A DNA stretch of 64,000 nucleotides from Neoscytalidium dimidiatum (GCA_037367355.1 CM074697.1:2294001-2358000), one strand, 5' to 3'; shown: positions 11,615 through 25,558, numbered from the stretch's first letter. Numbers and translations: made by a program. The notes: generated by a model from the letters alone, not told the origin.

Positions 11615-13209
11615 ATGTGTGCCTCAAAGTCGTCAGGAGGCCGATTTAAGGTCATCATTGTAGGAGGCTCTGTCACTGGCCTCACACTCGCTCATAGCTT
11701 GAGCAAAATGAAGGTTGATTATCAAGTTCTGGAGAAGCGCAAGGAAATCGCTCCTCAGGAAGGAGCATCTATTGGAATCCTGCCAAACGGAGCCCGGATC
11801 CTGGATCAACTCGGACTCTACGACGCCATCGAACAGAACACAGTACCACTGGGGTCCTCAGATATCTACTTTCCCGACGGCTTCCATTTCGACAGCTCCT
11901 ACCCAAAAAAGTTGCATGACCGGTGCGTACTATGGCCACTACAGAAGCTACTGCCTAGTTTCACTAACGCTCTAATTGTAGCTTCGCTTATCCAATTGCC
12001 TTCATGGAAAGACGGAAATTGCTCGAGATTCTTTATAATTCCCTGCCAGATAAGACCAAAGTTGAAGTCAACAAATCTGTTTCGAAAATTGAGAAGCATC
12101 CAGAGTTTCGCGAAGTTCTTCGAGTACACACAAACGACGGGGACGTTTATGAGGGAAATCTGGTGGTCGGTGCTGATGGAGTGCACAGCCGAGCCAGAGC
12201 AGAAATGTGGCGAATAGAGAGCTCTTTGCAAGGGGATGGACTTAAGGAGGAGGAGAAAACAAGTAAGGACTCTACTGCACAGAAAAGGACCCCTAAACTG
12301 ATGCTGTATCAAGGTATGATAGTGGAATACGCCTGTATATTCGGCATCTCCGACGGGAGTCATGGTTTGACCCCCGGGCGGCAAATCATGCGCGTTAACA
12401 ACGGATGGACTCTAGTAGTTATTCCGTCAAAGCATGGTGAAACCTTCTGGTTCATTGTGCAGAAGCTCGACAAAACATACCAGTATGGTTCAGCGCCTCG
12501 ATTCACGGCGGAAGAAGCGACGGAGCATTGCATGAAGTTGGCGCAGGTTCCAATACTCGGAGATGTCCGATTCAGCAGCTTGTGGCAGAGCCGAAGGATT
12601 GTCAACATGGTTTCTCTAGAGGAGAATGTGTTTCAGACTTGGTCTTGCGGTCGCTTAGTCTGCATCGGAGACAGTATCCACAAGGTAAGAAAATTGTACA
12701 TGGTTGGCTCTATGTCTGCAATTTGATCTTCTCTCTGACAATTCATCCCTCACTAGATGACTGTCAATCTTGGGCAGGGAGCCAACTGTGCTATTGAGGA
12801 TGTAGCTATCCTATCCAATCTGCTGCACGATGCTCTGAATGCAAATGGACAGTCAGAGCTCTCGGACCAAGTAGTGGAGGCCCTCCTACTCCGCTTCCAA
12901 AAGACGCATCTCCCGAGGGTGACACGAATCTACAACATGTCATGGCTAGTTACAAGAGTTCATGCCAGAGATGGACTAGTACGCAGGTTGGTTGGGCGGT
13001 ACCTAACGCCATACTTTGGAGAGCGCCTTCAAGGCCCGCTCTTTGACATGATTGCAGATGCTGCGAAAATTGATTTCCTACCGCTGCCTCGAGCATCAAG
13101 CTCAAGCTGGAAGGAGTATCGATCTATGGAAAGCAGCGTTTTACCATGGGCCTTCAGCTCTTTTCTCTTGCTGTTGGTTGTGTTTGTGGCGTGGAAGAAT
13201 TACGCATAA
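11615..13209 (+). CDS. FAD-dependent epoxidase/monooxygenase of meroterpenoid type
   Basis: Exons 11615-11922, 11982-12684 and 12757-13209, 487 residues. FAD-binding features: [11 protein letters not shown] (dinucleotide fold, 13-23), [13 protein letters not shown] (166-169 core) and IGDSIHK plus [10 protein letters not shown] (Asp333). A single hydrophobic helix at the C-terminus (about 463-483) anchors it in the ER membrane, as in PaxM and Pyr5 relatives. The family epoxidises the terminal double bond of a prenyl chain, giving the substrate that the neighbouring Pyr4-type cyclase protonates. The glycine motif is GGSVTG rather than GxGxxG, which is common in this subfamily. Convergent with the cyclase, 244 bp between the stop codons. 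Confidence 0.94.
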
Positions 13210-13453
13210 GGAGGTTCTTTCATCGTGGCGAAAGGTCATGCAGATGCTCAAGTCATTAACAGTGCCTACATGAAAGACATTTCGCGTTATTCAATGCGCT
13301 ATCAAGGACGTTGAATATGCTCAGTGATAGTTATTGTATTTGTAGAAGCTCGTCTTGCTATCATCAAGCGTTCTCTCTCTTTCTCTAAGTATTTAAATAA
13401 TCTGCTTCACACAATTTACGTTCCTTTTCCTCTGACACGAGAACGCCACTGAT

Positions 13454-14263
13454 TTATTTCTTTTTAAGATTCTCGGCCTCGGAAGTCTCTCTCTCAAAGC
13501 GGCGAACATACCAGAGTAAGATGCCGTAAGAACCATCCAGTATGAGAAAAATACAAACGAACCACAGATAAAGCGGAGATCTCATCCACTCATGGTCGGA
13601 GCGCCAATATTTGTACCGCAGGATATCCTGCGGAATGAGAACCAGCGAACCGAAAAACCGCGAGAACCTGATAGACGGAGTACATATGTTGTCAGTTTTT
13701 AATCTTTAATACAACGGCCAGGGACTTCGTTCTCTGTGGACGAACCATAGAAGATAGGATGTTCCGCGAGAATGTCCGCGACACATCAGCTGACATAACC
13801 CCCCCACGCTTAACAAAAGCTGGCAACCGTATGCGCTCCAAGCTTGACCTAGTAGAGGCCCGAGTTGTGCAGCTACCGCAATATGTGCAGACATCCAGCC
13901 AGCTACGCAGGCAATAAAGATCCAAGGAAGATTTCGTTGTACTAATGGAGCGTGTGCCCATTCCCTTGGAGCAAACCTGATGGCGGTATACATGACACCG
14001 CAATTGAACGCCAGCCCGGTCAGATGGACTGATTTCTCCAGGTCACCGTCGAATGGGAGCATAAGCGCGTAGACCAACTCCCAGGCAAAGTTACAGCATA
14101 GAGGCATAATCGCCATGCCGTATGTCTGATCCTTGACGGACTTGTAGACCATGCCGACGTAATTGATTGTCCAACCCACTCCCATCAAGAGCTTGCAGAC
14201 GTCGGCGATCCAGGCGACCTCGAGGAATTCGGGAGGTGCTTGGGATAAGGGGACGACATTCAT
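13454..14263 (-). CDS. Integral-membrane terpene cyclase, Pyr4 family
   Basis: Exons 14263-13746 and 13667-13454 (intron 78 nt, donor GTTCGT), 243 residues. The length and about seven hydrophobic segments match the Pyr4/PaxB/AusL family. The two acidic residues reported as essential in Pyr4 (E63 and D218) have counterparts at Glu62 (FAWELVY) and Asp217 (LILDGSYG). It would cyclise the epoxidised geranylgeranyl side chain. The unusual donor was chosen because it restores LLWFSRFFGS, a conserved stretch; reading through gives an early stop. The C-terminus is lysine-rich (NLKKK), resembling an ER-retention tail. A divergent promoter is shared with the O-methyltransferase. Confidence 0.93.
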
Positions 14264-14867
14264 CTTTGGGAAGGCTACTCTCGTGCGCTGTGTAGTCAGG
14301 AAAGCTGGATGGGCGAAGCGGATATAGGTATGAAATAAATGTTTCGAACGAGGAACACTAGAATTATTCGATGTCTTTCAAAGTGTTGAAGGCGACTGGA
14401 TCTCCAAGGAGAATGGGTCTTACCGCAGATTACTCCTCTTGCTCGCAATATACCATCCTGGTGCCTCGGGGAAGGCAACCTTCAGCCCGGCTTCATGCGG
14501 AACTTCGACCTAGAGCGGGTCTCACTTGGGCAATCGGCCCGACGTGCAAAAGTCGATGTTGTATCTGCATCCCTGTGCTAAACGCGGAAGAATCATATCG
14601 ACTTCTCTGCATGCCCAACGCTCGAACGAATCGAGCATGGCATGCAGCAATGACACAGATCCTTGTAAAATGTATAATATGCGAGCTACCCCGCTTATCA
14701 TCCGAAGCTTCCGGACCAACCCCTTGCGCTAGCTTCTTCGGTGTTCTCAGGTACGCATGATAGTGACTTGACGCTTCGCAGCTGTAACCATCCAGCTTCA
14801 GTTATATAAGGCTCTTTGCTTGCTGCATTAGACTTGCCAACACACTTATTGAATCTCCTCTCGCACC
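14264..14867. promoter_or_regulatory. Divergent promoter, terpene cyclase / O-methyltransferase
   Basis: A 604-bp shared upstream region. Toward the methyltransferase, TATATAA at 14803-14809 sits about 60 bp before the ATG. TCGAACGA words occur near 14344 and 14615. No coding content was recognised. Confidence 0.5.
14803..14809 (+). promoter_or_regulatory. TATA box of the O-methyltransferase
   Basis: TATATAA 59 bp upstream of the ATG at 14868, followed by a pyrimidine-rich leader (ATCTCCTCTCGCACC) before the start codon. Confidence 0.5.
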
Positions 14868-16310
14868 ATGGGTCAGAACGGGACAACGGCGCAAGTCAAT
14901 CAATTACTTGCACAAGTCAAAGCTCTGAGCTCTGATCTCAATGAAGCAGACCGTGCCATAGTCCAGCAGTCGCTTCTCAATGCCTTAGCCCATGTTGAAA
15001 CTCCCTACGAACATCTCTTCAGGTTGTCTGGATCCGTGCGTGCCCCTTCTCTGCCTGGGTTGCAAAAACGACTGACCTGCGTCCTAGCACCTCCAACTTG
15101 CATGTGTCCGTCTTGGTGCTGATGTCGGCCTTTTCCGAGCTTTAGCTGAGGAAAATGGGCCGTCATCAGCCAGTCAACTCAGTGAAAGAGTAGGGGTCGC
15201 GCCTGAACTTCTTGGTAAGGGACATCATTTGTCGTTCATTCCCTCGATTAATCTGCCAGTCCTTCATACATGGAGCTGATGAGATATAAAGTCCGCGTTT
15301 TGCAGTTTCTTGCCTCCGTTGGGATGGTGAAGGAGTCTGGAAAAGGTATTTTCTCGGCGGAAAAGATCACAGAAGCATTGGCGAAGCCATCTTTGGGTTC
15401 AGGCGTACATCTCCTGTCAGTTTTCTACAGGCCATTTGCTGCGTCATTCTTTGGATCCTGATTGCAGCGTTTTAGGTTCGACATCCATGATCGCACTTTC
15501 CAGGCTCTGCCAGATTTCCTCGCGGAACACCAGTACCAGGAGGTGAACGACATCCACAACACAGTCTTTCAAAAGGCATTTGGCACGAAGCTTTCGATCT
15601 ACGAATACCTTGTTCACAATCCGAGCCTTCAGGCTTTCATGCAGGACGCTATGAAGCAGCATCAGCCCGAGGGAGACTGGCTATCCGTCTTTCCTGTAGA
15701 CAAAGAACTCGGAAACTGGGGGGCCCATGCGGATCCTACCCGTGTTCTCTTTGTTGACATTGGCGGTGGTATGGGTCAGCAGTCAATCCGCTTGCGAGAA
15801 AAGTACCCGGACCTGGTCGGCCGGGTGATACTGCAGGATATCCCCCAAACCATCAACCGAGTCCCAAAACCCATGCCTCACGGCATTGAGGCCATGCCGC
15901 ACAGCTTCGAGAACCCCCAGCCGGTTAAGAGTGAGTTCCGTCGCTTAGAGACATCGGCGTGTAAGCGTATGTCGGCTAATCTTGATCCAGATGCCAAATT
16001 CTACTACATGCGCAACGTCCTCCACGGCTTGCCTGATCAGGGTTGTATCCAGGTTCTGAAGAACCTGACTTCGGCCATGAGCAAAGAGTCGCGGCTCATC
16101 ATCGATGATGTGGTCCTTCCTGACCAGGGCGTGAGCCGGCAGGCAGCTCAGCTGGACTTCATCATGCTGGCATCAATTGCAGGCAAGAAAAGAACCAAGG
16201 ACCAGTGGCACACCATTCTTGGCTCAGCCGGATACAGAGTATTGGATATCCGCACTTACACGTGGCCACTACAAGATTCATTGATATTCGCAGCACCCGT
16301 CTTACCGTAA
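14868..16310 (+). CDS. SAM-dependent O-methyltransferase (plant/fungal caffeate OMT-like)
   Basis: Five exons: 14868-15035, 15088-15214, 15292-15415, 15476-15930 and 15991-16310, giving 397 residues, normal for the family. The SAM pocket is VDIGGGMGQQ (Asp234), followed by LQDIPQTI; the catalytic base is His303 in RNVLHGLPD, and DDVVLPDQG follows. An N-terminal helical dimerisation region precedes. Intron 2 uses an AAAG acceptor and intron 3 a GTCAGT donor, both chosen to keep VRVLQFLASVG and LLFDIHDRTFQALPDFL in frame; these two junctions are the least certain part. Intron 4 is exactly 60 nt with no stop, so a retained form would still be translated. It probably methylates a hydroxyl or carboxyl of the meroterpenoid. 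Confidence 0.9.
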
Positions 16311-17312
16311 ACAGTCACTAGTGCCGAGATGCAGAGGAGCGGCTTGACTATGTCTATTCAGGTTCGCTACGGGAGGCACAGGAGCCGCCCTTGCATGCTG
16401 ATCTTCAGCCCGCTACGGCGCCTTGAATTGCCTCTCAGCCCAATTCCGCTCTGTATGATCATGCGGCAGGGGCCCCCATGGCGAGCCATGTGCGCTGCGG
16501 GGTCACAGGAACACTTGGTGGACGGGTACGGCTGGACGGGCGCGCGATACGGGCCCGCTGTGGCATTTTACAGTGGCGCGGTGGGTGGGGTGGTGGAGGG
16601 GCTGTAGGAGCTACAGATTTCGCTATTACCTGCAAATATATATATGTATACGGCCGATGTGGATAGAGCGTGCTGCCCAGATGTCGATTGCTGTGAATGT
16701 CAGAGGTCTGGCGTGCAGGAAGTCTCGACGACGGATTGGAGTGAGCGCGCATTGTTTTGCTCGCCATTGTCGCTGAAGCAGCTGCTTGGTCCAAGCCGCC
16801 CAGAGGCAACGACCAGCGCGAACAGCGGCGCCGGAACGAGGAGAAGCGAACGGTCTCATCGCCATGGGCGGACAGAAGTATTTCGCGCGGGTCGTAGAGG
16901 ACGAATGCGAGCGGATAGTGGGTGCAATTGGATAAGGAAGATAAGGAGAAGATGTGGTTTAGGGCGCTGTAGAAGGGGTGGCTTTATCGGGGTTGGTGAT
17001 GGGTGAGGACACGGCGGTTTCGCATGGGAGAGAGCGCGGAGGACAAGCCGCCGCCGCCGCCGCCGCCACAGCCAGCAGCCTCAAGCCCCGCCGAGCGGCC
17101 GCATGGCAAAGGCTCCGTGCGCGGGCGGTGAGGCGCTGACATAAGCCCCGGCTGCGAATTATTTTGCGGCGGCAACCCAAAACACCAGTTCGGTTGCCGA
17201 GCGCCGCCAGAGCACCAGGTCCAAGGACAGCTCGCCAGCGCGTCTGCCTCTCCGCCGCCCGCCTGCCTTTCCCTCGCTCGCCGCTCTTCCGCCCCTTCAC
17301 CCGCACGCGACC
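16311..17312. other. Right border of the biosynthetic cluster
   Basis: About 1 kb between the methyltransferase stop codon and the Prp43 ATG. Overlapping short frames in both directions have no recognisable content. The last about 250 bases, including a GCC-repeat stretch near 17050-17065, are GC-rich leader and promoter of the helicase gene. Confidence 0.5.
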
Positions 17313-19644
<2,332 letters not shown>

Positions 19645-21200
19645 AGTGATATAGAGAGAGGCGGAGGGTGACCTTGGTCAGCCTCAGTTCTTTGTCGTTA
19701 TTGCGCATGGTGGAAATACCCGGATACTTTTCAATATTCGTTCTTGGCGTGGCGTACGATTTGCGGGTTGGGTTCAGGTTTGACTGGATATCGGCGGGGT
19801 GGAGAGCCCGTATTCAGTCCGGCATGCATCTTCTCGGCGCTTGACGGGTACTGGAAAAGTTCGGCGGTACTTTTAGAGGATATTTACAGCCAGTGCGAGC
19901 AAGACCGGTCAGCATCTGCAAGAGGACTGGCTGGTAAAAGTCGGATCCGACTCGGGATTCAGGGATTCTCGCAGGAAGCAAGTTTCCTAAGCAGGGCAGC
20001 ATGGAGATCAAGGAGGACGGACGAATCATAGACGCATTTTAAGAGATCGACTTACCGTTGACTACTACAGTTGACTTACAGCTCAATGCGATCAATTCTG
20101 GTAGACATCATCTTTGGCGTATCAGTGATGTGCCACAATGGTCGTGACTGAGGCCTCAACCCCGGTCTCCACATGTCAACGAAGCTGGTCTGTCTATGCG
20201 AAAGCGCGATCTCATCCAAGCCCGGGGCCAGGAGCTTGACATCGACGGCAAGGAAATGCAAGTGCATGTCCTGCACGATGTAGTCTATTACCAATGCGCA
20301 CGCTGCTCGCTAGATACGAAGTTGTCAGCAGGGTGCATGGCTTAGGCACACGCGGAGCCATTCGAACTGGAGGCCCAGTTATTAGCGTCGACCGCACTAG
20401 CGACTTCGTATCTCTTGTACCTATCACCATGACGACACGGCGCGTAGACATCCCTGCAACTGCAAGCGAGCAACCAACCCGCCCATCGCGCAACGGCCAA
20501 CGCGCCGCCGTCACGATGAATCCCGTGCCAGCGAACCACGGACACTACCATCGAGGCAATTACGATCGAATATGATGGCAGACAGGGGCGTGCAACGGTC
20601 TCGACCCGCCGCCGATCCATGCCGGAGTGGGGCAACGGTGTATACATACATTGCCTTTCGGTGGGCAATTGGCCTCTGCCGCGTGCCGTTTGCGTGTACG
20701 TACACGTCGCATCCGTCATGGCAACCTTTTCCCCCCGGGCGCGCATCTGGAGGCCCCTCATTGCTTGGATTCCCATGTGCGTGATAGCGACGACGAATTG
20801 CCTATTGGGCTGAAGATTGGGGCTGCCGGCCCGGCTCCGCGCCAGTCGAACTACTGGCTTCCTTGCATATTTTTGCTCGCTGGAGCAGCGCGGGCATTCC
20901 ATGTCATGGTGGGTTGATTTATTTTTCACGTGCGGATTAGCGTTTGTCTAGTTGGTTTCGTACTTGATGGCGGTGCATAAGAGAGGGCTGGGCCTCCCCG
21001 CTTGCTCACATTCTGCTTGGAACCTCTTCAGTTCTGCCATCAATACCTACATTTTCCCGGTAAAAAGGGCGCGGGTATCGTTCGTCTGCGAGAGGATTGC
21101 GAGGACCCTTGCACACTTGTGACATTCGATACTCTCTCCTGTGGCCTTCGCAGACACGCGAATTTCCGGTTGGAGACTTTAAGCTGAGCAATTGCCCCCA
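19645..21200. other. Intergenic region, Prp43 to sulfite-oxidase-like gene
   Basis: 1556 bases with no supportable gene. Frames on both strands (for example a 195-codon minus frame at 20342-20929) overlap each other and show no motif or codon preference. It presumably holds the Prp43 3' UTR and the promoter of the next gene. Confidence 0.5.
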
Positions 21201-23055
21201 ATGGCTGCCGTTGCGGTGGATAAGCCGTTCTTCGCCGAAGAGCGCAAGGGGTGGAAGGGATACATCGAGTGGGAGGATTATCCGGACAAGAAGAAGAAGG
21301 CCGCCGAGATTCTGGGGAGGACTAAATTCCCCGAGGTGCGTCGGCCTTGCGGTTCAATTTCTGCTCTTTGGGTCTGTCGATTGACTGTAGGGACAGCCGC
21401 CAGAGTTCCAGTACGGCCCGCTTCCGAAGACCAACCCTATCTTGAATGGCGAGCGCTTCAAGGCGTACCACTACGCCATGGGCCCGACGCTGGCTAGCGT
21501 CCCGGACATCAGCTGGAAGTACGTGCTGAAGGAGAAGTCGAAGGATATGATCCACCTGCTGCAATTTCCATACAATGGAGAGCCGCCGAGGGTAAGATGA
21601 TTTCATTCCTGCTGAAAGTCTACGCCAATTACAAAGTTTGCACCTTTTTTTTCTTCTCTTCCTAATTCCTCCTACACAATAATTTTATTCGGCGCTTTCT
21701 CATCTCCCCCATCCATGCGCGAGTTCAAACCTTCGAGCCCCCAAACCCAGAAACTAACACAAGTCCGCAACAAAGGATCGCCTCGTCTCCACCCCCATCA
21801 CCACCAACCCGGACTTCTTCGTCCGCAACCACGGCGGCATCCCGGAAATCGACGCCTCGGCCTTCACGCTCGACATCTCCGGGCTGGTCAAGACGCCGAC
21901 GCGCCTCAGCCTCGCCGACCTGCAGGACGCGACGCGCTTCCCGCGCAAGAGCATGACGGTGACGCTGCAGTGCTCGGGCACGCGGCGCATCGAGCAGATC
22001 GCCGAGTACCCGGGCGACGGCGACGAGCTGATCAACGCGCCGTGGGGCGAGGGCGCCATCGGCACCGCGCGCTGGACCGGCGTCGACCTGAAGAGCGTGC
22101 TCAAGGGCGCGTGCGGCGGGCCGCGCGACCCGGACGCCGCCGACAACCACGTCGAGTTCTTCGGCGCCGACACGTACTTCAAGAAGGGCCAGGCCTACAA
22201 CTACGGCGTCAGCGTGCCGTGGCGCAAGGTCCGCGCCCACGAGGTCCTGCTCGCGTGGGAGATGAACGGCGAGCCGCTGCCCCGCATCCACGGCTTCCCG
22301 CTGAGGGTCGTCGTGGCCGGGTACATCGGCGCGAGGAGCTGCAAGTGGCTGTACAAGATCAGGATGATCCGCGGGCCCAGCATGGCGCCCGTGCAGATGA
22401 AGGAGTACCTGTATTACGGCGCGCAGACGGGGAAGCACAACACGACCTATTCGAACGGGTTCAGCATCCAGGACATGCCGGTCAGCTCGGCGGTGATGGT
22501 GCCGCGGGACAAGGAGGTTATCGTGCACGAAGGGAGGATTGGTCTGAAGGGGTGGGCGTACAGCGGCGGCGGCAGGTGGCCGATCCGGGTGGAGGTGAGC
22601 TTGGATGGCGGGAGCGTCTGGTGGCAGGTACCGTGGGAAGGGCTGAGCGAGAAGTTTTACCATGCGTGGAGGACGTGGAGTGTGGAGCTGCCGTGCGAGG
22701 CGGAAGGGTGGTTGGATGTGTGCGTTAGGTGCTGGGATAACGCGTTGAACACGCAGCCAACTTTCGTGAGGAGCGCTTGGTGAGTCTGGGTATTTCAATC
22801 GTTCTAACGAGACGTGGATCGGCTAACTCGTTGGGTTTCAGGAACTGGGACCTCCACGTGACGTCGTCTTGCCATCGCATCAAGATCTACAGCATCAACA
22901 AGACCAGGCCAGCCACAGCTGAGCGCCTCAAACTGCTCGAGGAGAAGGGGTTGTCAATCACTCCCATCACGAAGCCGCTGGAGTTCGACCTCGAAAGTGA
23001 TAAAGACTATCTGGCAAACATGAAGGCTCAGGGTGGGAGAGATCCGAAGGAGTAA
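21201..23055 (+). CDS. Sulfite-oxidase-like molybdopterin enzyme
   Basis: Exons 21201-21335, 21391-21591, 21776-22779 and 22842-23055, 517 residues. The molybdenum domain shows VTLQCSGTRR (Cys178, the expected Mo ligand), FFVRNHGG, GLVKTPTRLSLADL, WTGVDLKSVL, FPLRVVVAGYIGARSCKWL and a C-terminal dimerisation domain with GWAYSGGGRWPIRVEVSLDGG. No cytochrome b5 domain is present. The family oxidises sulfite to sulfate or carries out related chemistry; nitrate reductase shares the fold but needs haem and FAD domains that are absent. About 110 residues precede the core, more than in animal enzymes. The middle of exon 3 is extremely GC-rich, which creates long open antisense frames. Function beyond the family is uncertain. 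Confidence 0.9.
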
Positions 23056-23496
23056 GTGAAGTAGTCGCTATGGAAGGCGGACCTGCATTGCTTTGCTTCA
23101 TTTCGATCCCCAATCTACAGTTTATTTGTGACGTAAATGTAGAGCTTTTCTCCAAATCCGTGTGCCACGGCACAGGCGTCGTTTATGTGTTAATTCATAC
23201 GAGTTTGAACCGTCGGAGATGTTGCATGTGGATTACGGCCCTATTACCGACGTGCCCGAGCGCATGTATTCAGGATTAAGAGCGAGTGAAGGCATATTAA
23301 TTTTTGGCGACTATGCTATCGATCCGAATTTGGCATTTACTGGTTAGGGATATCAACTGGATGGCAGGAACTCAATAAACGCGCGCGCGAGAAGATCTGA
23401 ATCGAGTAATGGTCAGCCTCTGCCTCCAGGGATCCTAACACCGACGAAGGAGAAAATCTGGCCCGGGATTTTCCTTGAGTGAGTACTAGAAGAGGG
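23056..23496. other. Intergenic stretch after the molybdoenzyme
   Basis: About 440 bases. A 61-codon plus-strand frame at 23162-23347 has no recognisable content. Nothing else was seen. Confidence 0.4.
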
Positions 23497-23760
23497 TTAG
23501 AACAAGTGATGACTAAGCAACAGCGCAATAACGGCCTGCATCTGCCTCCGTAGCAGCGGCGCTTTCGGCAGCGCCATGCTCATTTCCGTGAATACCTGCT
23601 TGAAAAGCGATTGCCCTGGCCCCGAGTCGAATACAATGGCCTGCGCCGGCAACGGCTTATCCGTCACCAACCGGTACTGTTCTGCTAGCATCGCGAGGTG
23701 TCCGCACCTTCCGTTCGATAGCGTGTGCATGACACAGTAACAAATCGAACCAGGACCTCA
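23497..23760 (-). pseudogene. Fragment of a DUF829/TMEM53-type hydrolase-like protein
   Basis: The minus-strand frame reads HTLSNGRCGHLAML, then KPLPAQAIVFDSGPGQ and ALPKAPLLRR. This is the pattern of the DUF829 (TMEM53) alpha/beta-hydrolase-like family, in which SNGG and DSCPG blocks follow one another. Only about 80 residues survive, so the N-terminal and C-terminal parts are missing and SNGR and DSGPG depart from the usual SNGG and DSCPG. Fungal members are often annotated PaxU-like; that name alone implies no link to the terpenoid cluster 7 kb away. Recognition is from memory of the family. Confidence 0.5.
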
Positions 23761-23791
23761 AAAGTTGACTCGGACCATTGATGATAACTTT

Positions 23792-24880
23792 CTACTTCGT
23801 TGCATATTTTCGTTTAACTGCTTCAATATTATTGAACCACTTGTGTTCCAACGCCTCATGGGCAGAGAGCCTCTTCCTTGGATCAGGGTTTGTCAAGCCT
23901 CCGATAAGATCTTTGAAATCTGCATCGGTGTCCTTCAATAAACAAAACGGCTTGCGAGGATTATTCTTGTTAAACCGGTTTCGAAGAACCTATAGTACCT
24001 TGAATCAAGGGCTATCTCCAAGAGACTCCATAAGCCTGTTGATCCCGGCTTCTTCTCCAAAGCAGGAGATCTGTCGCTCCAGGATGACCGACAGGGGGTC
24101 CTCACCCTCGCCTAATTCTTCTTCGCCGACTGCGAAAAAGACTCTCCCGAGGACGGCATAAATACACTGCAGCAAGCATGAGGAACGCTCATATATTCTA
24201 GCAATAAAAATCGGACGAAGACTTACGATAGTGCCAAAAAAGAACATGTCAGAGGGTTTGTTGATTCGACCTTGCGCATATGCTTCCGGACTACGCTATA
24301 TCACGTTTCCTGCCTGTTTCCCGACAATGTCGCATCCTTCAGGAACGTATGATGCATCATCAATATCGGCAAGCTGAAACTGATTGATAACTATGCCGTG
24401 GCCCATCCCATCTCGATCAGATATTGTCGGCCTTGGCCTCTACTACATGTCAATTGAAATCCGAAGAGATAAAAAAAAATGTAAATGTATTGCTCACCAG
24501 TATGGACAATATTACGATCATGCAATGCCGAGAGCCCGCATAACGCGCATCGGAGGATTCGTTTAATAACCTCAATTGGTAGGTTCATTTGAACTATACC
24601 GAGCAGATCGTCGCTCATGTAATGATAAGCAAAAATCGAGTGCCCTGAGACTATGTTCTGGGCGAGGCAGACGTGAGGACAGGCGCGCAGGTTGCCGTAC
24701 ATGTTCTGAACGTACTCAAAATCGGACCGAGTGACCTGTTCCAGAACAAATTTCTGTTCCCCTGCACTAAGCTTGTAGAAGTCAGCAACAGGTGTGTTGA
24801 AAGCGTGGCCTGTACTTTTTGCAGGAGCTTACGTGGCAAGATAATACAACGTGAAGGAATCTCTCTGTGTTGCCCCACAA
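23792..24880 (-). pseudogene. Protein kinase-like pseudogene
   Basis: Read on the minus strand, pieces of a fungal protein kinase appear in order: FYKLSAGEQKFVLEQVTRSD, a catalytic-loop segment GLSALHDRNIVHT (24.45-24.55 kb), LADIDDASYVPEG, a P+1-like NVI-stop-RSPEAYAQGRINKPSDMF, GRVFFAVGEEELGEGEDPLSV and the C-terminal lobe ending in PDPRKRLSAHEALEHKWF with a stop at 23792. A TAG replaces the Trp expected before RSPEA, and the catalytic-loop segment lies in a different frame from the LADID segment, so at least one nonsense change and one frameshift have occurred. The gene is dead unless the sequence is wrong at two places. Confidence 0.75.
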
Positions 24881-25558
24881 CGCCTATTTGGGACTCAGTA
24901 CAATGTTATGGTTTGAGAAAATGCGGTCGGAGAGAAAAGATTAAATTTCACCGGGTTGTTTGACGTGCGGGTAGGGTTCGATATCCCTGTGCATAGCGCC
25001 CTCGTGATAAATGTATATACTAAAGTCCAGATACGAATGGGTCATAACGGAGAGCAGCTCAGCTGACCGAAGAGATATTGACGTATATTCGACAAGAGGA
25101 CACGTTACGATAGGGATTGAATCCCCATATTGGAGGGTCGGGAATTGTATCATCGGACGCGGAGCTCGGCGCTACTCATGGATGTATGCTGATAGCAATG
25201 GTGGTTGTGTTGCAGGTGGGTTGACCATTGGCCATATGTAACGGCGCTAAGTCAGGGTCTACTAGCGCCGGGCCTCCTCGCGTAAGATCTCTTCTTTTAT
25301 CTTACCTTATTCTTATCTTTATTTCAATTTAAATTTTTAGAAAGTATGGGATGAACTCGGTTAACTCATAGCCGTCAGAGCGGTTAAGCAACAGGGAGCT
25401 ATACCCGAAACGGAACGCTAAACAGTGAGAGGCAGCGTACTAGGTTAAAGTCTAAAAGTTTACCGCCCACGAGGCGACTCCGAAGCTTAGTAGAAGAGAC
25501 CCGCCATTACACTTCCTTTTCTCCGCCAACAGGCCTTACGCATTAGAATTCCTCCATC
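24881..25558. other. Intergenic stretch with AT-rich patch
   Basis: 678 bases with no supportable gene. A pyrimidine/AT-rich patch at about 25285-25345 may be a decayed repeat. Confidence 0.4.

Noticed and set aside
15462..16310. 282-codon uninterrupted frame as a separate short methyltransferase
   Set aside because: It begins inside an intron and lacks the N-terminal dimerisation region; the upstream exons join in frame to a full-length OMT.
20342..20929. 195-codon minus-strand frame between prp43 and the molybdoenzyme
   Set aside because: No recognisable domain, overlaps several equally long frames on the other strand.
21715..22798. Long open frames in two other registers over sulfite-oxidase exon 3 (337 codons plus, 357 codons minus)
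   Set aside because: Very GC-rich exon with few stops in any frame; Arg/Gly/Ala-rich products with no domain, while the molybdoenzyme frame is conserved.
23497..23760. Functional link of the PaxU-like (DUF829) fragment to the terpenoid cluster
   Set aside because: The PaxU name is a database habit for this family; the piece is a truncated remnant beyond prp43 and the molybdoenzyme.
25365..25430. Possible tRNA-like sequence (AGAGCGGTTAAGC)
   Set aside because: Resembles a D-arm only; no complete cloverleaf or T-arm at the right distance was found.
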